From Limimaricola hongkongensis DSM 17492 (GTDB taxonomy: Bacteria > Pseudomonadota > Alphaproteobacteria > Rhodobacterales > Rhodobacteraceae): 64,000 bases of DNA. Shown piece after piece: positions 28,280 to 37,947 of this stretch. A program made the position numbers and the translations under genes. The stretch spans positions 124,501-188,500 of the forward strand of contig NZ_KK088653.1 in assembly GCF_000600975.2 (NCBI RefSeq), given 5' to 3'. Numbering within the stretch: the stretch's first letter is position 1; the number at the start of each line of letters is the position of its first letter. Below the pieces are notes generated by a model. The model ran no database searches. It was not told where the DNA came from and saw only the letters and a list, made by a program, of their open reading frames with translations.

Positions 28280-28651
28280 ATGGCTTACCTGACCGACCGC
28301 AAGCGCGCCCACGGCCTTGGCTCCTCGCATTCCGGCACCCGCCGGCACTGGCGGATGAGCATGTCGTCGATCGCGCTGGCGATCCTGATCCCGCTGTTCG
28401 TCTTCACCTTCGGCGCGGTGCTCGGCGGCACCTATGAAGAGGTGGTGATCTATTACCAGCGCCCGATTCCCGCCGCGATCGCCGTGCTGACCTTCATCGT
28501 CGGCTTCTGGCACTTCCGCACCGGCGCGCAGGTGATGATCGAGGATTACAGCCAGGGCTTCACCCGCCGCGCGCTGATCGTCGGCGTGACCTGTCTTTCC
28601 TATGCCCTGGCCGCGATCGGCGTTCTCGCCCTGATCCGCCTCGCCCTCTGA
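28280..28651 (+). CDS. sdhD: succinate dehydrogenase membrane anchor subunit
   Basis: 123 residues. Start [21 protein letters not shown] is typical of alphaproteobacterial SdhD; three membrane helices; ligand His in [17 protein letters not shown]. It lies 11 nt after sdhC. Confidence 0.94.
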   Translation: MAYLTDRKRAHGLGSSHSGTRRHWRMSMSSIALAILIPLFVFTFGAVLGGTYEEVVIYYQRPIPAAIAVLTFIVGFWHFRTGAQVMIEDYSQGFTRRALIVGVTCLSYALAAIGVLALIRLAL

Positions 28652-28664
28652 TCGGAGATCCTCA

Positions 28665-30470
28665 ATGGCAGCCTACGAATACGAGACCCATGAATACGAC
28701 GTCGTCGTGGTCGGCGCCGGCGGCGCGGGCCTGCGCGCCACGCTCGGCATGGCCGAGCAGGGGCTGAAGACCGCCTGCATCTCCAAGGTCTTCCCGACCC
28801 GCAGCCACACCGTCGCGGCGCAGGGCGGCATCGCCGCCTCGCTTGGCAACATGGGCCCCGACAGCTGGCAGTGGCACATGTATGACACGGTGAAGGGCTC
28901 CGACTGGCTCGGCGACACCGATGCCATGGAATACCTCGCCCGCGAGGCCCCCAAGGCGGTCTACGAGCTCGAACATTACGGCGTGCCCTTCTCGCGCACC
29001 GAGGAAGGCAAGATCTACCAGCGCCCCTTTGGCGGCCACACCACCGAATACGGCGAAGGCGCCCCGGTGCAGCGCACCTGCGCCGCCGCCGACCGCACCG
29101 GCCACGCGATCCTGCACACGCTCTACGGCCAGTCGCTCAAGCAGAAGGCCGAGTTCTACATCGAGTACTTCGCCATCGACCTGCTGATGGATGACGACGG
29201 CACCTGCCGCGGCGTGCTGGCGTGGAAGCTCGACGACGGCACCATGCATGTCTTCGCCGCCAAGACCGTGGTTCTGGCGACCGGCGGCTATGGCCGGGCC
29301 TATTTCTCGGCCACCTCGGCGCATACCTGCACCGGCGATGGCGGCGGCATGGTGGCGCGCGCGGGCCTGCCGCTGCAGGACATGGAGTTCGTGCAGTTCC
29401 ACCCGACCGGCATCTACGGCGCGGGCTGCCTGATCACCGAAGGCGCGCGCGGCGAGGGCGGCTATCTCACCAACTCCGAGGGCGAGCGCTTCATGGAGCG
29501 CTATGCGCCGACCTACAAGGATCTCGCCTCGCGCGACGTGGTCTCGCGCTGCATGACCATGGAGATCCGCGAAGGCCGCGGCGTCGGCAAGGATGGCGAC
29601 CACATCCACCTGCACCTCAACCACCTGCCGCCCGAGACCCTGGCCGAGCGCCTGCCCGGCATCTCGGAAAGCGCGCGGATCTTCGCGGGCGTGGACCTGA
29701 CGAAAGAGCCGATCCCGGTGCTGCCGACCGTGCATTACAACATGGGCGGCATCCCCACGAACTACTGGGGCGAGGTGCTCAACCCGACGCAGGAGAGCCC
29801 CGACGCGGTGACGCCGGGCCTGATGGCGGTGGGCGAGGCGGGCTGCGCCAGCGTGCATGGCGCCAACCGTCTCGGCTCCAACTCGCTGATCGACCTCGTG
29901 GTGTTCGGCCGCGCCGCCGCGATCCGCGCGCGGCAGGTCGTCGATCCCGAAACGGCGGTGAAGGCCCCGGCCAAGGCGGCGATCGAAAAGGCGTTCGATC
30001 GTTTCGACACGCTGCGCCACGCCAAGGGCGGCACCCCCACCGCCGAGCTGCGCATCGAGATGCAGCGCAACATGCAGGCCGACGCGGCGGTGTTCCGCAC
30101 CGACAAGACGCTCGCCGAGGGCATGGAGAAGATGCAGGCAACGGCGGCGAAGATGTCCGACATCCACGTCACCGACCGCAGCCTCGTGTGGAACTCCGAC
30201 CTGATGGAGACGCTGGAGCTGGACAACCTGATGCCCAACGCGCTGGCCACCATCACCGCCGCCGAGGCGCGCAAGGAAAGCCGCGGCGCCCATGCGCATG
30301 AGGACCACCCCGATCGCGACGACGAGAACTGGCGCAAGCACTCCCTCGCCTGGATCGAGGGCAACACAGCGCGGCTCGCCTACCGGCCCGTGCATCTCGA
30401 CCCGCTCACCAAGGAAGACGAGGGCGGCATCGAGATGAAGAAGATCGCGCCGAAGGCGCGGGTCTACTGA
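28665..30470 (+). CDS. sdhA: succinate dehydrogenase flavoprotein subunit
   Basis: 601 residues. FAD domain [20 protein letters not shown]; covalent-flavin His in [12 protein letters not shown]; capping domain with [10 protein letters not shown]; catalytic region [20 protein letters not shown]; and C-terminal [18 protein letters not shown]. Oxidises succinate to fumarate and passes electrons to SdhB. Its stop overlaps the start of the small lipoprotein gene. Confidence 0.98.
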   Translation: MAAYEYETHEYDVVVVGAGGAGLRATLGMAEQGLKTACISKVFPTRSHTVAAQGGIAASLGNMGPDSWQWHMYDTVKGSDWLGDTDAMEYLAREAPKAVYELEHYGVPFSRTEEGKIYQRPFGGHTTEYGEGAPVQRTCAAADRTGHAILHTLYGQSLKQKAEFYIEYFAIDLLMDDDGTCRGVLAWKLDDGTMHVFAAKTVVLATGGYGRAYFSATSAHTCTGDGGGMVARAGLPLQDMEFVQFHPTGIYGAGCLITEGARGEGGYLTNSEGERFMERYAPTYKDLASRDVVSRCMTMEIREGRGVGKDGDHIHLHLNHLPPETLAERLPGISESARIFAGVDLTKEPIPVLPTVHYNMGGIPTNYWGEVLNPTQESPDAVTPGLMAVGEAGCASVHGANRLGSNSLIDLVVFGRAAAIRARQVVDPETAVKAPAKAAIEKAFDRFDTLRHAKGGTPTAELRIEMQRNMQADAAVFRTDKTLAEGMEKMQATAAKMSDIHVTDRSLVWNSDLMETLELDNLMPNALATITAAEARKESRGAHAHEDHPDRDDENWRKHSLAWIEGNTARLAYRPVHLDPLTKEDEGGIEMKKIAPKARVY

Positions 30471-30757
30471 TGCGCGCGGCGCTCCTGCTCGTGCTGCCCG
30501 TGCTGGCGGGGGCCTGCGCGCAGGCTCCGCTCTCGCCGCTCGACGCGGCGCGGGTCTGCGAGCAGCGGGCGCGCGCGGCGCAGGCGCCGACCGGCGCCGT
30601 CAGCGTCGGGGCCAGCTCGCGCAGCGGGCTGTCCACCGGCGTCTCGATCGGCGTCACCGGCGATTACCTGCGCGGCCGCGATCCCTATGCCGTCTACGAG
30701 GACTGCGTGCAGGCGCGCAGCGGCCAGCCGCCCATTCGTCCGCCGAGGCTGCGGTGA
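30470..30757 (+). CDS. small putative lipoprotein in the sdh operon
   Basis: 95 residues. Signal peptide with lipobox LAGAC (Cys16). The mature part is short and Ser/Gly rich (AVSVGASSRSGLSTGVSIGV) with Cys in ARVCEQRARAA and YEDCVQARSGQ. No recognisable family. The start overlaps the sdhA stop (TGATG) and its stop overlaps the next start, so it is fully coupled to the sdh operon. Confidence 0.7.
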   Translation: MRAALLLVLPVLAGACAQAPLSPLDAARVCEQRARAAQAPTGAVSVGASSRSGLSTGVSIGVTGDYLRGRDPYAVYEDCVQARSGQPPIRPPRLR

Positions 30758-31821
30758 ACGCGGCGGTCCAGACCGATCCGGCGGCATGGCACGACGCGGG
30801 CGACGCCCCGCGCCGGCGCCATGTCCACCTGATCGACACGGCCTGCGCCTCGGACAATCTCGGCGACGAGATCATCATGGAGCGCTGCCGGGCCGAGGTC
30901 GCGCCGCTGTTGCGCGACGCCTATGTCACGACCTCGTCGGGGCATGACGGGCTCGGGCCTTCGGGCCGCCGGGCCGCCGCCGCCGCCGATCTCGTGCTGA
31001 TGCTCGGCACCAACGCGCTGTCGGCGCGGTTCCGGCTCGGCTCGGACTACATGTGGCGGATCATGCCGCGCGATCTGGCGGCGCTGCGCGGCAAGGTCGT
31101 GCTGGTGGGCGTCGGCGGCAACCGCGATTTCGACCGGGTGCACCCGCTGCAGCGCCGCCTGCTGCGCCACATCCTGTCGGCCGATCACGTCCATTCGGTG
31201 CGCGACCACGTGGCGCTGCGGCTGCTGGAGGAGATCGGGCGCAAGGGCGTCATGACGTCCTGCCCGACCCTGTGGTCGGTGCCGCGCGAGATGGCGGTCG
31301 CGCCGCAGGCCCGCCGCGCCGTGATGACGCTGACGCGTCATCTGGCGCATGACAGCGACGCCGCCCTGCTGGCCGGGCTGCGCGAGGTCTATGACGAGGT
31401 CTGGTTCTGGCCGCAGCAGCCGCGCGATCTTTCGCATCTGCGCGACCTGCCGGGGCATGACGGCGTGCGCGTCCTGCCGCCCAATCTCGCGGCTTATGAC
31501 GCGTTGCTCGCCGCCGGACCGATCGACGTGGTCGGCACCCGGCTGCACGGCACGATCCGCGGCCTGCATCACGGTCGCCGCGCGCTGGTGGTCGAGGTCG
31601 ACCACCGGGCGCGCGAGATCGCCGGTCATTCGGGGCTCGCCTCGATCCGGCGCGACGAGATCGCGGCGGGCACGCTGCCCGACCGCCTGCGCGGGGGCTG
31701 GCGGCAGCGCCTGACCCTGCCCGACGACGCCATCACGGCCTTCTTCGGCCAATTCGACCCAGCGCGGAGCCCGAGCCGACAGGCCGCGACCGCTCCGCTT
31801 TCCCATTCCGACGAGAGGTGA
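30754..31821 (+). CDS. polysaccharide pyruvyl transferase family protein
   Basis: 355 residues from GTG at 30754 (GTGA overlap with the previous stop). Pyruvyl-transferase pattern: CASDNLGDEIIMERC near the N-terminus, KVVLVGVGGNRDF, DHVHSVRDHVALRLLEEIG, and the C-terminal VVGTRLHGTIRGLHHGRRAL with the family's RxH motif. Such enzymes add ketal pyruvate to sugars of cell-surface polysaccharide. It is encoded between sdhA and sdhB, spaced 3 nt from sdhB, an unexpected setting for this function. Confidence 0.82.
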   Translation: MNAAVQTDPAAWHDAGDAPRRRHVHLIDTACASDNLGDEIIMERCRAEVAPLLRDAYVTTSSGHDGLGPSGRRAAAAADLVLMLGTNALSARFRLGSDYMWRIMPRDLAALRGKVVLVGVGGNRDFDRVHPLQRRLLRHILSADHVHSVRDHVALRLLEEIGRKGVMTSCPTLWSVPREMAVAPQARRAVMTLTRHLAHDSDAALLAGLREVYDEVWFWPQQPRDLSHLRDLPGHDGVRVLPPNLAAYDALLAAGPIDVVGTRLHGTIRGLHHGRRALVVEVDHRAREIAGHSGLASIRRDEIAAGTLPDRLRGGWRQRLTLPDDAITAFFGQFDPARSPSRQAATAPLSHSDER

Positions 31822-31824
31822 CCC

Positions 31825-32604
31825 ATGGTCCAACTGACGCTTCCCAAGAACAGCCGGATCACCCATGGCAAGACCTGGCCCAAGCCCGAGGGGGCCACGA
31901 ACCTGAAGAAGGTCCAGATCTATCGCTGGAACCCCGATGACGGGAAGAACCCGCGCGTCGACACCTATTTCGTCGATCTCGACAGCTGCGGGCCGATGAT
32001 TCTCGACGCGCTGATCAAGATCAAGTCCGAGATCGACCCGACCCTGACCTTCCGCCGCTCCTGCCGCGAAGGGATCTGCGGCTCCTGCGCGATGAACATC
32101 GACGGCATCAACACGCTGGCCTGCACCTATGGCCTCGATGAGGTGCAGGGCGACATCAAGATCTACCCGCTGCCGCACATGCCGGTGGTCAAGGACCTGA
32201 TCCCCGATCTCACGCATTTCTACGCCCAGCACGCCAGCATCAAGCCGTGGCTGGAGACCGAGACCAACACCCCGGCCAAGGAATGGCGCCAGTCGATCGA
32301 GGACCGCAAGAAGCTCGACGGTCTCTATGAATGCATCATGTGCGCGTCCTGCTCGACCGCCTGCCCGTCCTACTGGTGGAACGGCGACCGTTACCTTGGG
32401 CCGGCGGCGCTGCTGCACGCCTATCGCTGGATCGTCGACAGCCGCGACGAGGCGACGGGCGAGCGGCTCGACGATCTCGAGGACGAGTTCAAGCTCTACC
32501 GCTGCCACACCATCATGAACTGCGCCAAGACCTGCCCCAAGGGGCTCAACCCGGCCAAGGCGATCCAGTCGATCAAGCACATGATGGTCGAGCGGGCCGT
32601 CTGA
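31825..32604 (+). CDS. sdhB: succinate dehydrogenase iron-sulfur subunit
   Basis: 259 residues. [2Fe-2S] ligands Cys80, Cys85, Cys88 and Cys100 ([13 protein letters not shown]); [4Fe-4S] and [3Fe-4S] ligands Cys170, Cys173, Cys176, Cys180 ([12 protein letters not shown]), Cys227, Cys233 and Cys237. The Trp of [14 protein letters not shown] borders the quinone site. Its stop overlaps the start of the DUF1989 gene. Confidence 0.98.
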   Translation: MVQLTLPKNSRITHGKTWPKPEGATNLKKVQIYRWNPDDGKNPRVDTYFVDLDSCGPMILDALIKIKSEIDPTLTFRRSCREGICGSCAMNIDGINTLACTYGLDEVQGDIKIYPLPHMPVVKDLIPDLTHFYAQHASIKPWLETETNTPAKEWRQSIEDRKKLDGLYECIMCASCSTACPSYWWNGDRYLGPAALLHAYRWIVDSRDEATGERLDDLEDEFKLYRCHTIMNCAKTCPKGLNPAKAIQSIKHMMVERAV

Positions 32605-33446
32605 TGCGCGCGCCGTCCGACGCCGATGCGCGCCGGGCGGCTCCCCCGGTTCTCGTCTACCCGGACGGGAGCCTCGCCCCGCCGCCGATGGATCTCTATG
32701 CCCGCGCGGCGGCCATGGCGGAACCGGTCGCCGAGGCGATCGTGCCGCCGCGCGACGCCGCCGCGATCGAGGTGCCCGCGGGGTCGATCCTGCGGCTCGG
32801 CTGCCCCGAGGGGCCGCAGGTCGGCGACCTGAACATCTTTGCGAAGCACGACCTCACCGAGCGGTTCTATTCCGGCAAGACCCGCGCGCTGCACGGCACG
32901 CATGTGACCACCGGTGACCGGCTCTGGTCCGCGTTCCCGCATCTGCGCCCGATGGCGACGGTCATCGCCGACAGCCTGGGCTGGTACGGCATCGATGCCG
33001 ATGGCGCCTCGGTGCATGACGTGATCGGCACGCGCTGCGATCCCTACACGCACCATCTGCTGTCGGGCGAAGATTACGACCGCTGTTGCCATTCCAACCT
33101 GACGCGGGCGCTGGCGGCGCATGAGGGGCTGCCGCTGGCCGAGGCGGAACGCCATGTCCACGATGTGCTCAACGTCTTCATGTGCACCGGCTTCAGCCGA
33201 GACACGGGCCGCTATTTCATGAAGGCGAGCCCGGTGCGGGCCGGGGATCACCTCGACCTTTTCGCCGAGATCGACCTCCTGGCGGTGATGAGCGCCTGTC
33301 CGGGCGGCGATTGCGGGGCGGAGCATTCGAGCGACCGCGCCGCCTGCCACCCGCTGTCGATGACCGTCCTGCGCCCCGAGCCGGGCGCGCTGGAGGGGTG
33401 GGTGCCCCCGGCCCGCAACGGCTATGCCGGCGGGCATGGGGGCTGA
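32604..33446 (+). CDS. DUF1989/urea-carboxylase-associated family protein
   Basis: 280 residues from ATG at 32604. Conserved features: VPAGSILRLGCPEGPQVGDL, GDRLWSAFPHLRPMATVI, DVIGTRCDPYTHHLLSGEDY, CCHSNLTRALAAHEG, FMCTGFSRDTGRYF and VMSACPGGDCGAEHSSDRAA. The Cys/His/Asp content suggests a metal site. Relatives sit near urea carboxylase or allophanate hydrolase genes, but none is present here; it is translationally coupled to sdhB and last in the sdh operon. Confidence 0.82.
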   Translation: MRAPSDADARRAAPPVLVYPDGSLAPPPMDLYARAAAMAEPVAEAIVPPRDAAAIEVPAGSILRLGCPEGPQVGDLNIFAKHDLTERFYSGKTRALHGTHVTTGDRLWSAFPHLRPMATVIADSLGWYGIDADGASVHDVIGTRCDPYTHHLLSGEDYDRCCHSNLTRALAAHEGLPLAEAERHVHDVLNVFMCTGFSRDTGRYFMKASPVRAGDHLDLFAEIDLLAVMSACPGGDCGAEHSSDRAACHPLSMTVLRPEPGALEGWVPPARNGYAGGHGG

Positions 33447-33449
33447 CGC

Positions 33450-34154
33450 TCAGGCGAAGGCCGCCTCGAGCGCGATCTCGACCATGTCGCCAAAGCTCTG
33501 CTCTCGCTCGATCGCGGGCAGGTCCTCGCCGGTGATCAGGTGGTCCGAGACGGTCAGCACTGCGAGCGCGCGGCAATCATGGCGCGCCGCGAGCGTGTAC
33601 AGCTCCGCCGCCTCCATCTCCACGGCGAGAATGCCGTGCCGCACCATCTGCTCGTGCAGGTCGGGACGTTCGTTGTAGAACGTGTCGGACGAATAGATCC
33701 CGCCGACATGCACCGGCGTCTTGCGCGCCATGGCGGCGTCATGCGCCGCGCGCAATAGGCCGTAATCGGCATGCGGCGCGTAATGGATTTCGCGCAGCAT
33801 CGCGCGCGACGGATTGCCGACGCTCGACGCGGTCATTGCGAGAATCACGTCGCGTACATTGACGTTTTCCTGCATCGCGCCGGCAGAGCCGATGCGGATC
33901 AACGTGCGTGCGCCGTAATCGCGGATCAACTCGTTGGCATAGATCGACAGGGACGGCATTCCCATGCCCGATCCCTGGATCGTGACCGGGTTGCCGCGCC
34001 ATGTGCCGGTAAATCCGAACATGCCGCGCACCTCGTTGATGCAGCGCGGCGCATCGAGGAATTTCTCGGCGGCCCATTTCGCGCGCAGCGGGTCGCCCGG
34101 CATCAGGACGGTCTGGGCGATATCGCCCGGTTTCGCGCCGATATGCGTGCTCAT
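33450..34154 (-). CDS. deoD: purine nucleoside phosphorylase, DeoD type
   Basis: 234 residues, the hexameric DeoD length. Motifs: [89 protein letters not shown], and [19 protein letters not shown] with the catalytic Asp. Phosphorolyses purine (deoxy)nucleosides. Convergent to the DUF1989 gene with only 3 nt between them. A second, unrelated PNP is at 41562. Confidence 0.96.
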   Translation of the reverse strand: MSTHIGAKPGDIAQTVLMPGDPLRAKWAAEKFLDAPRCINEVRGMFGFTGTWRGNPVTIQGSGMGMPSLSIYANELIRDYGARTLIRIGSAGAMQENVNVRDVILAMTASSVGNPSRAMLREIHYAPHADYGLLRAAHDAAMARKTPVHVGGIYSSDTFYNERPDLHEQMVRHGILAVEMEAAELYTLAARHDCRALAVLTVSDHLITGEDLPAIEREQSFGDMVEIALEAAFA

Positions 34155-34181
34155 CGCGTTTCGCCTTTCGCGGGAATAAAC

Positions 34182-34201
34182 GCCGGGCCATTCGGCCCGG
34201 C
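34182..34201 (-). terminator. intrinsic terminator of the H-NS-like gene
   Basis: Minus strand GCCGGGCC-GAAT-GGCCCGGC followed by GTTTATT, 10 nt after the stop. Good stem, moderate T-tail. deoD then starts 28 nt further on, presumably from its own promoter. Confidence 0.75.
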
Positions 34202-34210
34202 ATTGCAGAT

Positions 34211-34531
34211 TCAGATCTCGAAATCCGAAAGCGGACGCCCGGCGGCCTCTGCCTCGTTGATCCAGCCCGGTTTTCTGCCCCGGCCCGACCAGGTCTGGGT
34301 CGGATCCTCGGGGTTGCGGTATTTCGGCGGATTCTTGGCCTTGTTCTTCTTGCCCTTTGCCGAGGCATCGGCCAGTTCGGCCAGCGAATAGCCATGTTCG
34401 GCCGCAGCGCGTTCGGCGGCATCGAGCGCGGCTTTGCGCTCGCGCTGCGAAACGGTCGACAACGCTTCTTCGATATCCTTCTTGAGCTTTTCAAGCTCCT
34501 TGCGGGACATTTCGTGCAGGTTCTGGGTCAT
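34211..34531 (-). CDS. H-NS family (HvrA-like) DNA-binding protein
   Basis: 106 residues. Helical oligomerisation region (1-50, [20 protein letters not shown]); Lys/Asn linker; C-terminal DNA-binding loop [20 protein letters not shown] (about 70-89), the AT-hook-like core of H-NS proteins. Homologues in Rhodobacter regulate photosynthesis or nitrogen genes; in general they silence AT-rich DNA. AAAGGACGAGAG precedes the ATG. The gene and its leader are AT-richer than the surroundings. Confidence 0.92.
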   Translation of the reverse strand: MTQNLHEMSRKELEKLKKDIEEALSTVSQRERKAALDAAERAAAEHGYSLAELADASAKGKKNKAKNPPKYRNPEDPTQTWSGRGRKPGWINEAEAAGRPLSDFEI

Positions 34532-34545
34532 GATCTCTCGTCCTT

Positions 34546-34565
34546 TGAAACATCGATGTGTTTCA
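34546..34565. promoter_or_regulatory. dyad in the leader of the H-NS-like gene
   Basis: TGAAACA-N6-TGTTTCA, a 7-bp inverted repeat 15-35 nt upstream of the start codon, in an AT-rich leader. It could be an operator, possibly autoregulatory, or an mRNA hairpin just ahead of the ribosome site. Confidence 0.4.
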
Positions 34566-34630
34566 CATCATCATTGCTCATTGTAATCAATAACGAAAAG
34601 ACACGAGATGTCTAAAAGGCCAAGTTGAAG

Positions 34631-36184
34631 CTATTGCGACGCTTTTCTTTGCAGAGATACGAGTGACGCAACATCATCCAAGAAATCGTGAACGAGAATG
34701 TCGCCTGTATTTCGCAAGGTCATCCGTTCCCGCAATTGCCGTTCGAACTTCGGTGCGATTTCGAAATCGGCAAGGCCAAGCGCCGGAACCGTGCCGAAAC
34801 CCGCCTGATCGAGCACGTTCAGAGTGTCGAGCGCCATCTCCGCCGATTGCCGGGAGACGAGACAGAAACACAGCGCGTGCGGACGATCATGCAGGACCGC
34901 ATCGGCGATCCGGTTGGGCAGGGCGCGAGGGCCGGGGTCGCGCAGCTCGACGCCGCAGGCCCGCGCCGCGCCCAGGAGCGGCAGCGCCGGGGCAAGGCGC
35001 GCATCGAGACCGGGCTGCGCCACCAGCAGGGTGATCGGCCGCGCGAACCCGCGGGCGGCTTGCGCCAGCCGATCCCGGACCGCCATCAGCTCCGCGCTTT
35101 CGGGCTGGAGGCAGGTGGCGGTCTTGACCCCGAACAGGCCGCGCGGTTCGGCGGCGGGCAGGGCGGCGGCCATCGCGGCGGCCCATTCGCCGGTGGTCAC
35201 CCCGGCCTTGGCGCAGGCCACCGAGGGGCCCATGACATTGATGCCCCGCTTGGCCGCCTCGCGCAGCGCGAGCAGCGATTTCTGCACCGCGTTGCCGTCC
35301 CGCTCGCGCCGCCAACGGGCAAGTTCCGCCATCCGGGCGGCGGCCCGCGCCGGGTCGGTGGCGCGCGACCGGGAGCGCGCCGGCACGGGGCCCTGCGCGT
35401 CCGCCGCCTCGATCCGCTCCAGCGCCGCCCGCAGCGTGGCTGCGCAGGGCGCGGGTTCGTCGCATGCCGCGGTCGCCTTCTTTCGCGGCGTGGCGGGGCG
35501 GTAGGCCACGAGATCGTCGCGGCGGGCAAAGCCCGGGCCGTGGCGTTCCTCGAGCAGCTGGCGCCACAGGGCCGCGAGCGTCGATCCCGCGGCGCGGTGC
35601 CGGGCCGTGTCGCCGGGCAGGAGAAATTCGATTCCTTGCGCCGCGGCGCGCAGATGCGGGATCTTGTCGCGCCGCGCCGTCGCGGCGAGCAGGGCCAGGG
35701 CCGAACGCAGCGCCATGGCCATGGCCATGGCGGTCGTCAGATCGCCCGTGGCCGCGACCTGCAGGCGCGCGCCGCACAGGCCGGGAAACACCCGGCCCGA
35801 CCATGACAGCGCGTCCGCCGCCAGATCGACCGCCGCGCCGGTCGACCAGGCGGGCGCCGCCGCGCCAAAGGCGCTGGCGATCGGATCGTTGCAGAGCGCG
35901 CCGCGCAGCTCGGGCGTGGGCACGCCCCGCCGCTCGGCCAGCGCCGCCAGCATCGCCAGCATCCATGGCCCCGTCGCGTCGGAATCGATCTCGATCTCGC
36001 GCGCCTCTTCGGGCAGCAGCGCCGCGAGATCCCCGAGATGCGAAATCGCCGGGCCCGACCCCTCCACCAGCCCGCGCGCGAGCGGGTGGTCGGCATCGAC
36101 GCCGGCGCGGGTGGGCAGGTCGGGCCGCAGTCTGACCGGCACGGCGTCGTCGCGCCGGATCGGCATGGGGCGGGGATCGGTCAT
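34631..36184 (-). CDS. methylmalonyl-CoA mutase-like protein without B12 motif
   Basis: 517 residues from ATG 36184; ATG 36295 (preceded by GGAG) would add 37 residues and is a fair alternative. The body follows methylmalonyl-CoA mutase architecture: EIEIDSDATGPWMLAMLAAL and RGALCNDPIASAF match the mutase barrel, ARWRRERDGNAVQKSLLALR with GINVMGPSVACAKAGVTTGE matches the post-barrel linker. The C-terminal Rossmann-like part (ITLLVAQPGLDARLAPALPL onward) lacks the DxHxxG cobalamin signature. It may be a non-catalytic small subunit or a degenerate mutase. No large-subunit gene is in the window. Gly-, Ala- and Arg-rich composition typical of the region. Confidence 0.6.
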   Translation of the reverse strand: MTDPRPMPIRRDDAVPVRLRPDLPTRAGVDADHPLARGLVEGSGPAISHLGDLAALLPEEAREIEIDSDATGPWMLAMLAALAERRGVPTPELRGALCNDPIASAFGAAAPAWSTGAAVDLAADALSWSGRVFPGLCGARLQVAATGDLTTAMAMAMALRSALALLAATARRDKIPHLRAAAQGIEFLLPGDTARHRAAGSTLAALWRQLLEERHGPGFARRDDLVAYRPATPRKKATAACDEPAPCAATLRAALERIEAADAQGPVPARSRSRATDPARAAARMAELARWRRERDGNAVQKSLLALREAAKRGINVMGPSVACAKAGVTTGEWAAAMAAALPAAEPRGLFGVKTATCLQPESAELMAVRDRLAQAARGFARPITLLVAQPGLDARLAPALPLLGAARACGVELRDPGPRALPNRIADAVLHDRPHALCFCLVSRQSAEMALDTLNVLDQAGFGTVPALGLADFEIAPKFERQLRERMTLRNTGDILVHDFLDDVASLVSLQRKASQ

Positions 36185-36531
36185 GGCAAGCGTCCGGTTG
36201 GCGGGGGCGGGGCCGGAGCCGCAAGCCCGGAACAAGACCGGGCCCGCCGTCGGCGCCACGCCATGGAAATTGGCCCGCATTCTGCGGAGCTTCATGATGG
36301 GCGCTCCGGCATGAGGCGTCCAGCCCGCTCGGCGGGAATCCTCCCGGCCGGGCGATCGGGCCACGGTCCGGCCTGTTTCGGTCGACCCCGATCCCGCGCC
36401 CTTGTCGCGCCCCGCCCTGCGCGGGCCGGGCGTGATCGAAACGCATCGCCCCTTGGCCCGAACAGCGCCCCGACCGGCGCCCGCTGCGCTGCATGCTACC
36501 GCCGGGCGCCGTATTGCGGCAGGGTCGACCC
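36185..36531. other. divergent intergenic region, mutase-like gene / acyltransferase
   Basis: About 350 bases between divergent starts. The left part (to 36295) may belong to the mutase-like gene if its upstream ATG is used. I see no RNA, repeat or clear operator; it should hold both promoters. Confidence 0.4.
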
Positions 36532-37947
36532 ATGTTCAGATCCGTCGAGATTCCGCTGTGGCTTCTGGTGTTGATCCTGCTGTTCGCGGCGGTCACCTTC
36601 GCGTCGCATTTCCTGTTTCCCTCGGTGCGCTGGTTCTTTCGCAAGCGCATGGAGCGGGCGGTGGCCCGGCTCAACACGCGGCTGACCCGCCCGATCGAGC
36701 CGTTCAAGCTGGCCCGGCGCCACGACATGATCCAGCGGCTGATCTATGATCCGGCGGTGGCGCAGGCGATCGTCGCCCATGCGCAGGAGCATGGCGTGCC
36801 CGAGAACGTCGCCTTCGAACAGGCCCGCGATTACGCGCGCGAAATCGTGCCCTCATTCTCGGCCACGGCCTATTTCACCTTCGGCACGCGGGCGGCGAAA
36901 TGGCTCAGCCGGGCATTCTACCGGATTCGGCTCGGGGCGTTCGACCGCGATGCGCTCGACGCGATCGACCCGGATGCGGCGGTGGTCTTCGTGATGAACC
37001 ACCGCTCCAACATGGATTACGTTCTGGTCACATGGCTCGCGGCGCGCACCTCGGCGCTGTCCTACGCGGTGGGCGAATGGGCGCGGGTCTGGCCGTTGGC
37101 GCCGTTGATCCGGGCGATGGGGGCGTTCTTCATCCGCAGGCGCGACCGCGGCGGGCTCTATCGCCGGGTGCTGCAACGCTATGTGCAGATGGCGACGGCG
37201 GGCGGCGTGACGCAGGCGATCTTTCCCGAAGGCGGGCTCAGCCTGACGGGGCGGATGGCGGCGCCCAAGACCGGGCTGCTGGGCCATATCGTCGAGGATT
37301 TCGGCAGCCATGGCCGCGACGTCATCTTCGTGCCGGTGGCGCTCAACTACGACCGGGTGCTCGAGGACCGGGTGCTGATCGAGGCGGGGGCGGCGGGCAA
37401 CCGGCGGTTCCGGGTGCCGCCCTCGCGGCTTGCCGGGGCGGTCTGGGGGCATCTGTGGCAGCGCGCGCGCGGCCGGTTTCGCGGTTTCGGCACGGCGTCG
37501 GTCGGGTTCGGGCGGCCGCTGTCGCTCGCCGAGTTCCTGGACGGCGAGGCGCCGGGACCGGCGGCGACGGCGCGGGTGTCGCGCGAGATGAAGGCGCGGA
37601 TCGAGGCGGTGATGCCGGTGCTGCCGGTGCCGCTGGTGGCGGGCATCCTGCTCGACGTCTCACCATTGCCGCCCGAGCGGATCGAGATCCGGGTCGCGGC
37701 GCTTCTGGGGATGCTGCATGCGCGCGGCGTGGCGCTGCCGCGGCGTGACGCGGCGCGGATCACCAGCGACGCGCTGGAGATCCTGTTGCAGCGCGGGCTG
37801 GTGCGCAGGCAGGACGGGGGGCTGGTCCCGGCGCCGGATGCCGGGCCGGTGCTGCGCTACTACGCGGATTCGGTGGCGCATCATTTCGCGCCGACGCGGC
37901 TTGCCGCGCCGCAGGAGACGCTCAGCCCTCCGCCGCCGGTGCGCTGA
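36532..37947 (+). CDS. PlsB-like glycerol-3-phosphate 1-O-acyltransferase
   Basis: 471 residues from ATG 36532; a start at 36493 is possible. One N-terminal membrane segment (IPLWLLVLILLFAAVTFASHF). Acyltransferase motif I is NHRSNMDY with His157 and Asp162; motif III is FPEGGLSLTG; motif IV-like VIFVPVALNYDRVLED. The arrangement matches PlsB and is much shorter than the about 800-residue enterobacterial enzyme, as usual for this clade. It acylates glycerol-3-phosphate for phospholipid synthesis. The 3' end overlaps the convergent helicase gene by 26 nt. Confidence 0.85.
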   Translation: MFRSVEIPLWLLVLILLFAAVTFASHFLFPSVRWFFRKRMERAVARLNTRLTRPIEPFKLARRHDMIQRLIYDPAVAQAIVAHAQEHGVPENVAFEQARDYAREIVPSFSATAYFTFGTRAAKWLSRAFYRIRLGAFDRDALDAIDPDAAVVFVMNHRSNMDYVLVTWLAARTSALSYAVGEWARVWPLAPLIRAMGAFFIRRRDRGGLYRRVLQRYVQMATAGGVTQAIFPEGGLSLTGRMAAPKTGLLGHIVEDFGSHGRDVIFVPVALNYDRVLEDRVLIEAGAAGNRRFRVPPSRLAGAVWGHLWQRARGRFRGFGTASVGFGRPLSLAEFLDGEAPGPAATARVSREMKARIEAVMPVLPVPLVAGILLDVSPLPPERIEIRVAALLGMLHARGVALPRRDAARITSDALEILLQRGLVRRQDGGLVPAPDAGPVLRYYADSVAHHFAPTRLAAPQETLSPPPPVR

